Source: Ophiothrix spiculata (Eukaryota > Echinodermata > Ophiuroidea > Amphilepidida > Ophiotrichidae). Taken from it: a DNA stretch of 27,803 nucleotides. The first letter of the stretch is position 1. Each line of letters begins with the position of its first letter. The notes below the pieces were generated by a model. The model made no database searches, was not told the DNA's origin, and saw only the letters and a program-made list of their open reading frames with translations. Position numbers and translations under genes: made by a program. Shown piece after piece: positions 1 to 10,407 of the stretch. Location of the stretch: assembly GCA_000969725.1 (NCBI GenBank), contig JXSR01S018335.1; one strand, given 5' to 3'.

Positions 1-31
1 CACTCGGGTGGCTAAAGCCACCCTCCCGCGA
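1..31. repeat. Hairpin at the window edge, probably the end of a truncated repeat
   Basis: GGGTGGC (6-12) pairs perfectly with GCCACCC (17-23) around a TAAA loop. A C-rich tail (TCCCGCG) follows, after which the sequence becomes AT-rich. The abrupt composition change suggests this is the inner end of a repeat that continues left of the window. The CTRR terminus expected after a Helitron 3' hairpin is not seen, so no family is assigned. Confidence 0.35.
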
Positions 32-1307
32 TAAAAAATACGCAGACGCATGGATGCATCGTTGTTGATTAGCGATGAACAACTCTGTAGCATGTTTGAA
101 TACCTAATTGAACAATAATTTTAAATTTCACTCTAGAAGCATATTTCATCAATGTTTGCTCACTGTATATTGGTTGAATGCATCACACATATACAAAGGT
201 AAGGAATATTCAGTGTATCAGATATGGGACGTTGGTCATTTTTTGTCATCAAACCATCAAGACTTTTGACACATCCATAGTGCATCTTATAAAGCTGTCA
301 CCTTGTATTCACAAAGTATATTGATGAAGCTTGAAGCAGACTTCTTATTATGGCCCATCTCAAATGAATAGAAATAGGTCGGGTAGATAGAGGCCTAATT
401 AAGGCAGGCATTGTCAAGCTTAATTAAACATTGCATATCTAAATCATGTGCAGGGGGCAATATTGGAGAAAAGGGTACCCATACTAACAATTTCCTCACA
501 GTACAGATCCAGTGTTGTAAAATGCTCGCTACAAAATAAACACTGTGTTTTTTGATACCTATTTTCTCGCTGAAATTGTTTATTTTGAACTGACGTATGT
601 AGAAGGTGTCTCTTTCCATGTGCCCAACATCTTTGTTTGTATGATGATTATATGTTCACAAAGATTCTTAAAAGTTAACATATGAAAATATTTGTGATGG
701 GATGAAATGATATTGTCAGATAAATTCATGGTGCTAATTTTAACTGTACTTTTTTAGAATGATGGAAAGCTTCAAAATACTTAAGAAACAAGCACATTCA
801 CTCTTTTGCTCTTGATTTTGTTTATTTGATATCAAAGTTCAATTTGCTGCTCATGTTTTGGTCTGCATTAAGTCACAGTTAATGTACCATCCTCAGACTG
901 GCTTTGCACCATCAGTTAATGGACGTTTGTTGACATTCTTTTAAATGTAGGTTAGGATGTTTCCTGCTTTTACTAAACTTGACAGATAATGACTGATAGT
1001 TGACCTTTTGCCAGTTTGTGTTCATTTACTTAACTCCTCTTCAGCTATCTTGGCAGTTTGTATTTGATATGTTCAACAGTATGTTGTTAGCTAAGAATAG
1101 GATATGTAGTGTATAATTATACAGGATGAAGTGTTTGTATTTTGTAGTGAATGGGTCCCTGTTCTTTGCCTGCAACATGTTAAGTGGCAGGCATATTTGT
1201 ATATGCCTATGAATTAATCTCATGTCTGTCAAAAAAACCACAATACAATTGATTCCTAGATTTAAATGATGCGCCATAAGATATAAAATAAGATATAAAG
1301 TATATTC
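32..1307. other. AT-rich stretch with no recognisable gene or repeat
   Basis: Open frames here are short and scattered on both strands, and show no recognisable motif. No terminal inverted repeats, tandem arrays or tRNA-like folds were found by eye. Confidence 0.5.
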
Positions 1308-1788
1308 AATATATGACTGAAAAACATCTATTTAACATGCATGTTTAATAGATTTAATTAATGTTATGAGTGCAATGGTAAGAATATTTTCATGAGATGA
1401 AAAATGAAATGTCGCATTTAACAAGGCAAAGCCGAGTCAAATGCAACATTTCATTTTTCATCGAATGAGAATATTCTTTCCATTGCACAAATTCAAACAT
1501 TCATTATTTGTTTTATATAACTCATATAATATTCTTGTTATTTGATGCTGTTCACTTCTAAGGCCGACATCTTGAAAGGTCTATTTATACTATACAGTCA
1601 ACTATGCATTGATGAACGGAGTGTATATTTTATTTTCCATTTGCACTGGTCGAGTGCAATGGAAAATAAAAACTGCCTGTGTATGAGTAAAAAATGATGA
1701 ACGCCACATTAACCAATCACATGACAAGAATCTTTTTTAGTTATATAATATAGAATGTTTGATAAATAGATGTTTTTCAGTCATATGC
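1308..1788. mobile_element. Nested foldback element (MITE-like)
   Basis: A 23-bp perfect inverted repeat bounds the element: ATATGACTGAAAAACATC begins the left arm at 1311-1333 and its complement is at 1764-1786. Inside are two further hairpins. One has ~49-bp imperfect arms (1371-1420 and 1439-1487) around a GC-richer loop containing GCAAAGCCGAG. The second (1628-1672) is an AT-rich stem ending in the same GTGCAATGG motif that ends the first hairpin. Segments near 1495-1545 and 1705-1760 also pair weakly. There is no coding capacity. The family is not recognised and the target duplication is unclear. It is most simply a non-autonomous DNA transposon, possibly one element nested in another. 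Confidence 0.7.
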
Positions 1789-2640
1789 AATATGCTATTA
1801 ACCATGAATTTTTGACTGTTTTGATCAAAATTTTACTGATATCTGGTAATTGATTGTTATCTTCTAACATACGAGGTGTAAATCATCCACAAATAAAATT
1901 TCTAAATTTTGTGTAACGCCCCTTTAATATACATGTTTCAGGTGTGATGAAATTTATTAAAGTGCCAAAAGGATATAGAGATAAAGAGACAAATGGTTGA
2001 GATTTGTAGCCACCCCTAAGACACTGGTAGCCAAAGATGACATTAGCTGGAATGATCTTAGTGCCTTAGTTGTGGACTTCAATAAATTCTTGTTATGTCA
2101 TTCAAAATCTATTCATCATACAAGTTCTTGAGTGCCTATATTATCATAAAAGGAATACTAGATCTAAGAAGAAAACAGCAATTCTGTTCAAAAAATTTCT
2201 AGATACTTTTTTGACAAAGACCTTGAAATGTTTTGTGAAGGACGTCTACCAAAACTGAAGTTGGATTGACAGAGTAATAAATATTTGTTGAGTAATGATA
2301 TACAGTGTTAAAGAATGTGCTCAAGGCCACTTCAATATACATCACAAAGTGAATTGATATGATGATAAAAGAATCAACCAATGGAGATGATGATACATTT
2401 CCCTTCATTTAAGTATGTGACAAGTTATCTCAAGATTCTGTTACTTTAGGCTTGCGAGAATAATCTAGATAATGAATATCAACAAAATGTATTTCTTAAT
2501 GATGAATGCCTGACAGTAACCTTGTGAAGCTTAGTTAAGAAAATTGTTCAAGAATTTGAAAAGACATGATCAAAAAACATTCGCCACCTTAAGGCATGTT
2601 TTAAATTAGTAAAATGTAAACTCTTGCAAAACTTAAGAAC
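1789..2640. other. AT-rich stretch without recognised features
   Basis: Frames of about 60-70 codons occur on opposite strands and overlap near 2199-2258. They are low-complexity and carry no motif. A GCCCCTTTAA string near 1918 resembles the ends of the TTAA elements further right, but no partner end was found. Confidence 0.45.
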
Positions 2641-2706
2641 ATATGAGGGGTGCTCTGGCAAAATGAGAGGAAAGTCGCAAATTTCAAAATTGAGTTTATG
2701 ATTTAT
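2641..2706 (+). mobile_element. Terminal fragment of the 24.68-kb MITE family
   Basis: TGAGGGGTGCTCTGGCAAAA followed by TGAGAGGAAAGTC matches the left end of the element at 24678, and the match continues through ATTTCAAAATTGAG. It fades after about 65 bp, and no matching right terminus was found downstream. A preceding TA fits the TA target of the family. This is probably a truncated or strongly diverged copy. Confidence 0.65.
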
Positions 2707-3848
2707 TTCATGCACCATACACATGTGAATTAGTAATCTTTTACCAGGGTAAGCTAGATTTCGCCAGACTAACCAGTTTAATATAAACTGAATTAAAGGG
2801 ATCTCAATCCTGACCTCATAAGTATACTTATTTTTGACCAAATGCATTTGGGCAAAAGCATTTTTGAAAGACATGTTTTACAATACCTAAATGTGATGGC
2901 TCACCCCGAAAGGGGGACTTTGCAGATGATATCAATTTTTAGTTTTTCATTTCATCTATTGCAGCATTTTCTAAGCTAAAAAATGACACCTTACTTATTG
3001 AAATTGATCAAGCAATCAAATTTTACAGACAATCTGCTGGAAATTCTTATTATTTTCTTTATTTTGCGCAGCCTATTTTCACAAATGCTGCATGTGATCT
3101 TGTTATCAGGTGGCAAGCATGAAACCAGTCTGATAATAATCAACTATGTGCATTTTCCACATATTGCGGTTTCATTTTCATAGTTTTCCAATTATGGCTG
3201 TTCCAATTACATGAAGTTCCAAAATATCTGAATATGTTCTCATGTTGTAGGTCTTTTTTAAATGCATATACTCCTTATAGCATTCCCTTCAGCTCATTTC
3301 AATTCAGCAATATTTGTGTGGTGCATTAATACGATTGATAGTTTTTAGATATTCAATGCTGACATTTAGGTATAGGAATAATATATAAATAGATTAGTAT
3401 GCAAAGCAGTTCTTAGCTTTGTATAAAATATTTACACTTTGTCAAACTGAAATTCAAATCACCAGCATTGCTTTAGGTGTTTCATTAGTGTCTTGAGTTA
3501 CAGATTTATATTCACTATCATGTAAACAGCTGGTAGGGATGCAGTTTTAGGAAACATTATATCATTTACACAAATAGATGATAATATATAGAAATTTTTC
3601 CCAATTTTATGTTCTATTTTAGATTGAAACCATTTGTTCTATCAATCTTGAGTAAGTTTTATTCAATTTAATTATGATAAAATAATCTCCATCATTATTT
3701 GCCATCACCATCTTTGATATTTTCTAGCTCTACTTTTATTGTAAATTGTTCTCTTGTTTTGAAGTTAAATGGTTAGTTGTGAAAAAAAGAATCAGACACA
3801 TTCAAGTTGTCATCAAAATCGAATGCTCTAACACTGTAAACTCTATAG
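2707..3848. other. AT-rich stretch without recognised features
   Basis: A 66-codon frame at 2983-3183 follows a pyrimidine-rich stretch ending in TTGCAG (about 2964). It is hydrophobic and low-complexity, with no recognisable domain, so it is not called as a gene. No repeats were seen. Confidence 0.4.
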
Positions 3849-4077
3849 CTATATGTGACTTGCTCCCACGAAACCTGGACAAAGTAGGGGAGAATCATTT
3901 TTCTTATTTGCCCACATTAAAAATGCTTAAATTACAAGCTTTAAAATGGTGTATCACATGTCAACATTGCTAAACTTTTTGCACATGAAAAATCGATATA
4001 TTCCTTGAAAATTCCTTTGTTTTCTATTGATTTGTGCATGCCACATTCCAGATTTCGTGGGAGCAGGTCACATATAG
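3849..4077. mobile_element. TA-flanked MITE
   Basis: A 31-bp terminal inverted repeat (3849-3879 and 4047-4077) has two mismatches and contains ATGTGACYTGCTCCCACGAA. TA dinucleotides at both ends fit a TA target duplication, as made by Tc1/mariner-type transposases. The ~170-bp interior is AT-rich and non-coding. The GC-rich termini stand out against their surroundings. Superfamily assignment rests only on the TA target. Confidence 0.75.
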
Positions 4078-4212
4078 TTTAAACCTAATACCTCCTTCCC
4101 TTGCTTAACGATTTTATGATACAATATAAACAAAAATGTACAGCAAGAGAGAAACATGAGATGTGTTATCATATTGTATATAAGCTTTTAATTAGGTCAG
4201 TTGTCTTGTCTA

Positions 4213-4286
4213 GTTGTTACTGGTTGTCTGGTTGTTACTCTATTTTTAGGTTGTTACTGGTTGTCTGGTTGTTACTCTATTTTTAG
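4213..4286. repeat. 37-bp minisatellite, two copies
   Basis: Two essentially identical tandem copies of a 37-bp unit, beginning GTTGTTACTGGTTGTCTGG and ending in CTATTTTTAG, lie at 4213-4249 and 4250-4286. The unit contains an internal partial repeat of GGTTGTTACT. Near-identity suggests a recent duplication. Confidence 0.85.
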
Positions 4287-4788
4287 CTTAGATTAGCAGA
4301 GATCAAAATTGAAAAGTTAAACTGACACAGTATCTACTTATAAAGTAGCTAAGTTTATTGTACTGCTGTATACTTCATAGCATTGAAACAAATTTTCACT
4401 TAATCTGAATGCAGACCTAAGAGCATTAAGTATTCCTATTCATTCAGTCATGTACTATTTTCATAACATTTAGCTGTAAAATAAAGTTTTGAATTGAATC
4501 CAATTTAGCAATGCTTTATTACACATCCTGTAAGTGTTTCCGGTTTGTTTTTTGAAAATACAAAGTAGGCTCCAAATTGAAGGGAAAACATAGAAAAACA
4601 CAACCTTTTGGAAAGAAAAACACCAAAAACAGCTGTAAGGTATTCGAAACTACAAAATTGTTACTTTATAAAAAAAATGCAGCAATGACATTTTATTCAC
4701 CAGTATTTCTGTTATTTTTTCATCTTGTTTTGAACCTTAGAAAGACATATAAGATAGTGAATTCCTTAGTGAGACTGTTGAGTAGGAA

Positions 4789-5370
4789 GTTACAACAATA
4801 TAAATAGTCATTTATTCAGTTGAATATTTTTAAAGTGTTGATCTCAAAATGAAGTAGTCCACCTAATATTGTTTGTGTTGAATTAATATTTTTATGCAGC
4901 ATGGTCTAAGTATTGTAACTCAACATGTCTGATATTTAGAAAGAAGATTTGAGGATAGATACTAAAATGCATTAATTATTCTAAGGATTAGATTCATATG
5001 CCAATTTATGCCAACGTAAGTATCAAAATACCCTGCCAGCAACATATATAAAAGAGGTGCATCTTTTTCATGCTAAACCATGAATACAGGTTGTGATAAA
5101 AAAGAAACAACAATGTAATAGTCGTTTATTCATTTAAAAACTCTAAAAAGTGTTTATCTCAAAATGAAGCAGTCTTCCTAATATTGTTTGTATGCATTAA
5201 ATTGGTTTATGCGGCATGGTCTAAGTATTTTAACTCAGCAAGTCTGATATTTAGTAAGAGGATTTGAAGATAGAGACTAAAATGTAATTATTCTGAGGAT
5301 TAGATTCAGATGCCAAATTATGCCGATGTAAGTGTCAAAAGGCCCTGGCAGTAGCATACATTACACAATT
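4789..5370. repeat. Diverged 315-bp tandem duplication
   Basis: Two copies begin near 4789 and 5104. Shared landmarks are ATCTCAAAATGAAG (4841 and 5156), GGTCTAAGTATT, TCTGATATTTAG and GGATTAGATTCA, offset by about 315 bp. Divergence is substantial, so the duplication is old. The unit is non-coding. The intervening end of the first unit (about 5055-5100) has no clear counterpart after the second. Confidence 0.8.
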
Positions 5371-5555
5371 AGCAAGGAGATGGACCCATGTATAGATAAT
5401 GACACCTGCCTCTTCACAAAATCATGGCTTTGATATGTAATGGTGTACTAAAAATGGTGTATTTAAAAACACAAACAGTTACACTCAGTTCCCATATAAG
5501 GTGGTAACAATTTCTCTATATATACTTACAAAGCACGTGTATGTTCAAGTAATGC

Positions 5556-5860
5556 ATCCACAAACAGCAGTTGGATGTCTCCCTGCCCTTGGAGCATCTT
5601 AGACAAAAACAGCTCTTTAATATTTTAAGAAGACTGCTTTTGTATTCATTCCATGCATAGGATTTGTAAGAAAATACCTATGCAAGAAGATTATGTGTAT
5701 TAAATTGCTCCAAACAGTAGTTTGATGTGTCCCTGCCACTGGGGTATGTGGGGCAAAAACATCTTTTTAATATTTTAAGACGACTGCTTTGGTATCCATT
5801 CCATGCATAGGATTGGTAAGAAAATACCTATGCAAGATTATGTGTATTAAATTGCTCCAA
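5556..5860. repeat. 150-bp tandem duplication
   Basis: Two head-to-tail copies of a ~150-bp unit share TCCCTGCC, TTTAATATTTTAAGA, CCATGCATAGGATT (5651 and 5801), GAAAATACCTATGCAAGA and TGTATTAAATTGCTCCAAA. They are moderately diverged and non-coding. The array follows the 315-bp duplication by about 190 bp, making this a cluster of segmental tandem duplications. Confidence 0.85.
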
Positions 5861-6079
5861 AATGCATGTGGAGACAATTTGAAGAGTGATGCATTAAGAA
5901 AAGCTTATAATAAACAAACAAACATGTTAACTTATGTAGCATCAAATGGTTAAAATCCAAATATGGTAAATTATGTAGATTAACAAACAAGATGATTATT
6001 TATTAAACACATGGAAAATACATAGAAGTAGTGTTACAATTCTCACTTGTATTACCAACTATATGAGAATTCATATATA

Positions 6080-6960
6080 CCAGCTGTAAATGCAGTTTCT
6101 TGTCATTTTCACTTTTTTAAATGTTTATAAAGGTTAAAATCACACGTTAATGAATTTCACTTGATTACCAGAAGACAAGTTATGGTCTGTCAAAGGTTGT
6201 CATGGAGTAAAATGTGTAACTGAGATAAACGTGTTAAAAAATCAGTAAGCCCTATTTTTTCTGTTGACGGATATAATTCATATGTCGGATCATTTCAATA
6301 AAATAAATTTATAGTATCTATGTTAAGACATCCTTCTATCAGTTAACCTCCATTTATGGATGCTAGTATATTGACCATTCATGCATCTCACTCACTATCA
6401 ATTAGGATAAATTTGTTATTATAGTCACTTAATGAAGCAATATAATTGTCATCATTGACTTAATCAAGTGTACTATGTTTTATTGATAATCATTCTATAA
6501 ACTTTAGCTAACCTTTAATAATTGATTGCATGTTTTAATATTGTCTTATTTGATAGGGATTTAGTGCTGCACAATGACCAAGACATATGCACTTCTTTGT
6601 TCATAACTAAGAAATATGAATTATATCCGTACATTTTGAGTACAATCAACAGAAAAAATAGGGCTTACTGATCTTTGAGCACGTTTAGCTCATTATACAT
6701 TTTACTCCCTGACAACCTTTGACAGACCATAACTTGACTTCTGGAGATCGAGTGAAGTTCATTAAGGTGTCATTTTAATCCTTATTGCATGGCCTTTACA
6801 AACATTTAAAAAAGTGAAAATGATAAGAAACTGCATTTACAGCTGGTTTGGGATGGACGGTCACAATTGATAGCCAGTGAGTTATTGACAGATTCTTGAA
6901 TGGTCAATATGTTAACATCCTTGTGGTGGCTAACTGATGGATGAATGTCTTAACATAGAC
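6080..6960. repeat. Interlocked inverted repeats (order A-B-A'-B')
   Basis: Arm A (about 6080-6285) is inverted at A' (about 6614-6846). Both ends carry CCAGCTGTAAATGCAGTTTC or its complement, and the arms share AGTAAGCCCTATTTTTTCTG. Arm B (about 6315-6408, with TCTATGTTAAGACAT and ATATTGACCATT) is inverted at B' (about 6864-6960). The order is A-B-spacer-A'-B', not the nested A-B-B'-A' of a simple foldback. A' carries about 17 extra bases relative to A. No coding capacity was seen. This may be two overlapping MITE insertions or a rearranged foldback element. Confidence 0.7.
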
Positions 6961-6968
6961 CATATTAA

Positions 6969-7292
6969 AGGAGCTTGGTCCGATTTTTCAAAATTAAGGT
7001 GTCAATGTCATATTAAAGATGACCACTCAGGTGGTCTAGATTTCAAATTTCAGCTCAATCCGTCAAATGGTTTTGATTTTATTGGCAGTCTTGTATTTCA
7101 GATTTTCCTATACTTTACTGTGTAGAATTGATTGTGGTTACGATAATTAGACACATTTTCATATATATCGCCAAAATAGAACATAACACAGCCGTGAAAT
7201 TTCACATGGGTTATAAGAAAAATATCAGCAATATTTGGTACCAAAATCTAGAAAAGTTTGAAAAAAAGTTGAGGCAATCGGACCAAGCTCCT
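6969..7292. mobile_element. TTAA-flanked MITE
   Basis: Perfect 17-bp terminal inverted repeats, AGGAGCTTGGTCCGATT, lie at 6969-6985 and 7276-7292. TTAA flanks them at 6965-6968 and 7293-7296. TTAA targets are characteristic of the piggyBac superfamily, though non-autonomous elements cannot be assigned firmly from the target alone. Short open frames run through the interior with no transposase motif. The element abuts B' of the inverted-repeat cluster. A diverged relative appears at about 12505-12725. Confidence 0.85.
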
Positions 7293-7422
7293 TTAAATTT
7301 GTCATTGTTATTTAAGCCTCGCGTAGGAATATCAGTACAGAAGGATGTCATAATATTTTCATTTCAAGAAGGTTTTTGTCTTTTTTTTCTCTCTACAAGT
7401 TTTGATTTTCTCATGTCAAGTA

Positions 7423-7643
7423 TACCCTATTCACTCGACCAATTCAACTATTTGCCATCTGACAAACCCTTTCAATTTATAAATACCATGACTTCCAAAA
7501 GTTTGCAAAATCATCATACTTTATAACCAACATAGTACCCAAGTAAATTAACAAGTTTTGGAACACTGGTAGGAAATAACAATTAGTAAAAAGCAATTTA
7601 AATTCAGAAAATCAGTAGTTGAATTGGACGAGTGGATAGGGTA
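7423..7643. mobile_element. Short TA-flanked MITE with long termini
   Basis: The termini are 29 bp with two mismatches when the flanking TA is counted (7421-7449 and 7617-7645), starting TATACCCTAT and ending CCAATTCAACT. TA duplications at 7421-7422 and 7644-7645 suggest a Tc1/mariner-type origin. The 165-bp interior is non-coding. The whole element could fold into a hairpin with a 29-bp base. Confidence 0.8.
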
Positions 7644-8476
7644 TATTTATTTCAACAAAATTCACTTTTTTCAGAAGTGAAAGCTTCTAGAGAAAATCAA
7701 ATCAATATATGACATGGGAACAATGTTTTCATTATAAATGTTTAATGTACGATAATAGTGGATGAATTTAAAGCATATTGTATAATTCATCATATTCAAA
7801 TAGGAGAGAGTCGTCTCTGTAGCTGCTATGTTTATCTATGGAAATGTTAAATGTGAACTTGCTTTAACTTGGTCTTTATGGCGATTACATTTTTATAAAA
7901 CTACATCTCAATGTTTAATTGCATGCTCTGTTTTAATATTACATAATTTCCATATTCCCTTTGACATTTTCTCTTCAACTACCACTTTATAAACTGTTTT
8001 TAATGGTTCAAAATTTTAACTTCAACATTACTCTAATTTACAGAACATGTTAAAGACGCTAGATTGAAGTCAAGAAATACACTTGAATTAGCTTGATATG
8101 AAGTTGATTATAATAGATTATATGATTATACAATATTTCAACTTCTTTAAACCATTTAAGTAGGCAACAACACAAATTTGTTATACTCTGTGGTTATGAG
8201 ATATTAGAGATAATAAGACCTGTCAGTTAGCAGGGTTGTGAGTCATTTTTAGTTTTTTTATTGAAGCTTTAGCAGAACCATAGCGGACACACTGTTAATG
8301 CATCCCAAGCCATTTTGGTGAAAACTCCATGACCAGACACTATATATAAATAGCTATTAGTATTGTACATCAGTAACTGATCTATAGCTCTAAACCCAAC
8401 CTTATTATACCATTAGCATGGCTGGACTACCTGAAACTGAGATCTTAATGCATCTGCTGATACAGCTTGATTTTTA
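7644..8476. other. AT-rich stretch without recognised features
   Basis: No open frame above about 60 codons with any recognisable motif, and no inverted or tandem repeats beyond background, were seen. Confidence 0.4.
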
Positions 8477-8712
8477 CACTCCCGGTCAAAAGTGTTTGCG
8501 CTCAGAACCTTTAACCAGCCATATCTCGAGAACCATTCATCATTTGCATAATATTTTCTTCGGATTTGTATTTTACATATATAGATCTTAAGAACTCAAC
8601 AGGAACTGCATTTACCGCATTTGACAATATGGCGTGCTAGGCATACTGTATACTTTCTTCCGCACATTCAAAAACACATGTTAAACAAGTCAAACACTTT
8701 TGACCGGGAGTG
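8477..8712. mobile_element. Tc1/mariner-type MITE
   Basis: Perfect 22-bp terminal inverted repeats begin CACTCCCGGTCAAAAGTGTT at 8477 and end with its complement at 8712. TA target duplications lie at 8475-8476 and 8713-8714. Termini of the CACTCCCGGTCAAAAG type are typical of Tc1-like elements in animals. At 236 bp it has no room for a transposase and is an internally deleted or MITE derivative. Perfect termini suggest it is younger than its neighbours. Confidence 0.88.
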
Positions 8713-10380
8713 TATGACTCGTCGTTATCTAATGAAGCAGCAAAGAAAAGAAAGGTTGAAGTGCAGCTAATGCAGTCTTAAAATATTGATCCATAACTTC
8801 CATTTAGTCAAAATATCAAGTGGTTTATAATAACTGTCCTAAAGAAGACATTATCTCTATTATTAGTTTGTTTGTTTTTTCACTGACACTTCACCATGGC
8901 GACATCCAGATGCTTCTCAAAATTGCAGATGTGACTGATCTGTATGAGTCAAGAGATTTTTGGCAGATTTAAAAAGTTTGCGCTTAGTTTACATTTGTGC
9001 CTAATGCACATGTTTTATAAATTAAAGATCAAAATGTTATGCAAAAACCTGTTAGTGTTACACACCCACATTGTTCATTATTTGGTAGCATATGTGTTGC
9101 ACAAATATGTATATATATTTTTTATTATTTGTACTTGATTTTTCACTTTAATTCCTGTTTCTACATTTTTATTTTTACTACTGAAAAATGAATGCCAAAT
9201 GGCAATAACAAAGTATGGTCACCCTATACAGTCTTCCTTGAGATTATATTGTGTTTCACACCATTTTCATACACAAATAGAACAACTACTTTGAATAAAA
9301 GTTTTATGATTCCAGAGACATGTAACATTATTCATATGGACCAATGTATTAAAGGTAAGCCTGACAGAACAATAACCAATCCCTAAGGTAGCATTTCTTG
9401 GTCACTATGGTTAATCACCTGTGTTTGTCTCAGTCCATACAACACTTCAAACCTTATAAAGCATGGTCAGTTTATTTGTAGTGCCTCCACAATTGTATCT
9501 TGACCAGTTAGTCAACATTCTGCTTAGGTATGTTTGATGGGTGTGATGATGATTTTTATTATGGTAACAGATATGACACTGTCATTGTTTGTGGTTAGAT
9601 ATAAGATGATATTAACCCTTTTCAAATTGATGAAGATCTATTTTCTTTTTCTCATGTCTTATTTTACCCCTCTCTTTATTCATTATTATTCCATAAAATG
9701 TATTTGAGTGTGACTACAGGTTCAGAGGCATTACAACAGTTGGTTTTCTAAAAGAGCATCAACCTTTTGGTATGGATACCAAAAATTTTAGTCATCAGCT
9801 GCTTGTGAACTTGTGATGAATGAAATGTCTGAAATAGTCCTGCAGATATTCCAACTAGTACGATTTTGGCACATTATGTATGCCAAATGATAAAAATAAT
9901 TAAAAAAAAACCAACAATAATACGTAAAAGATACTGACAAGAAAAAATACTAAACCCTCTGCATGCGATGATTTAGCATGTTTAAAAACTTGAGTTTTTA
10001 TAATAGTGATAAAAGTACATATTATGCTTGTACTACATGCTTTGGTCAGACAGGCTTTTAATAAAAATGGTAATCAGTCACATGGAGTCAGTCATGGGAG
10101 CCTGATTCTTGGACCTAAAAAGGAAGGTAAAATGCTTTTTTGACAAGTTTCACTTAATGGATGAACTTGAAATGAGATTTATTGAAAACCCTCTATGGGT
10201 TAGCATTATTATTCTTTTGATTTTAAAACAAATAAACTGCTTATATTCCATGTTATGAACAGGGTCCCAAACTACACTATTGCCTCCAGTGGCTTGTGCA
10301 TTACGATATCTACAATGTTTTGAAAGGGTTTTTTGTGCATGTTTGGAAACTTAATTATAAAAGATGCTTTTTACATAAAA
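8713..10380. other. AT-rich stretch, no gene recognised
   Basis: Several 60-65-codon frames (for example 8944-9138 and 9192-9386) are AT-rich, composed of hydrophobic or low-complexity residues, and have no family resemblance. A small palindrome, TTTTGGTATGGATACCAAAA, lies near 9766. CACCATGGCG near 8892 resembles a Kozak start, but its frame closes after 12 codons. Confidence 0.4.
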
Positions 10381-10386
10381 ATTTCA

Positions 10387-10407
10387 TTTTTTTTTTGGGG
10401 GGGGGGG
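10387..10407. repeat. T10-G11 homopolymer junction
   Basis: A run of ten T is followed directly by eleven G. The mirror image (C10 then A18) occurs at 26031-26058 inside the hAT-type element. The G run could form a G-rich structure. Length is prone to sequencing error. Confidence 0.85.

Noticed and set aside
1-31. Helitron 3' end
   Set aside because: A hairpin is present, but the CTRR terminus and expected spacing are not.
1900-1935. GCCCCTTTAA resembling the right end of the TTAA MITE family
   Set aside because: No matching left end or body similarity was found nearby.
2548-2874. 108-codon minus-strand frame
   Set aside because: It overlaps the MITE terminus at 2641-2706 and has no recognisable domain.
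7128-7526. 132-codon plus-strand frame
   Set aside because: It crosses the right half of the TTAA MITE and the left end of the next MITE, so it cannot be one gene. No motif was recognised.
8886-8935. CACCATGGCG Kozak-like start
   Set aside because: The frame closes after 12 codons and no donor site allows continuation.
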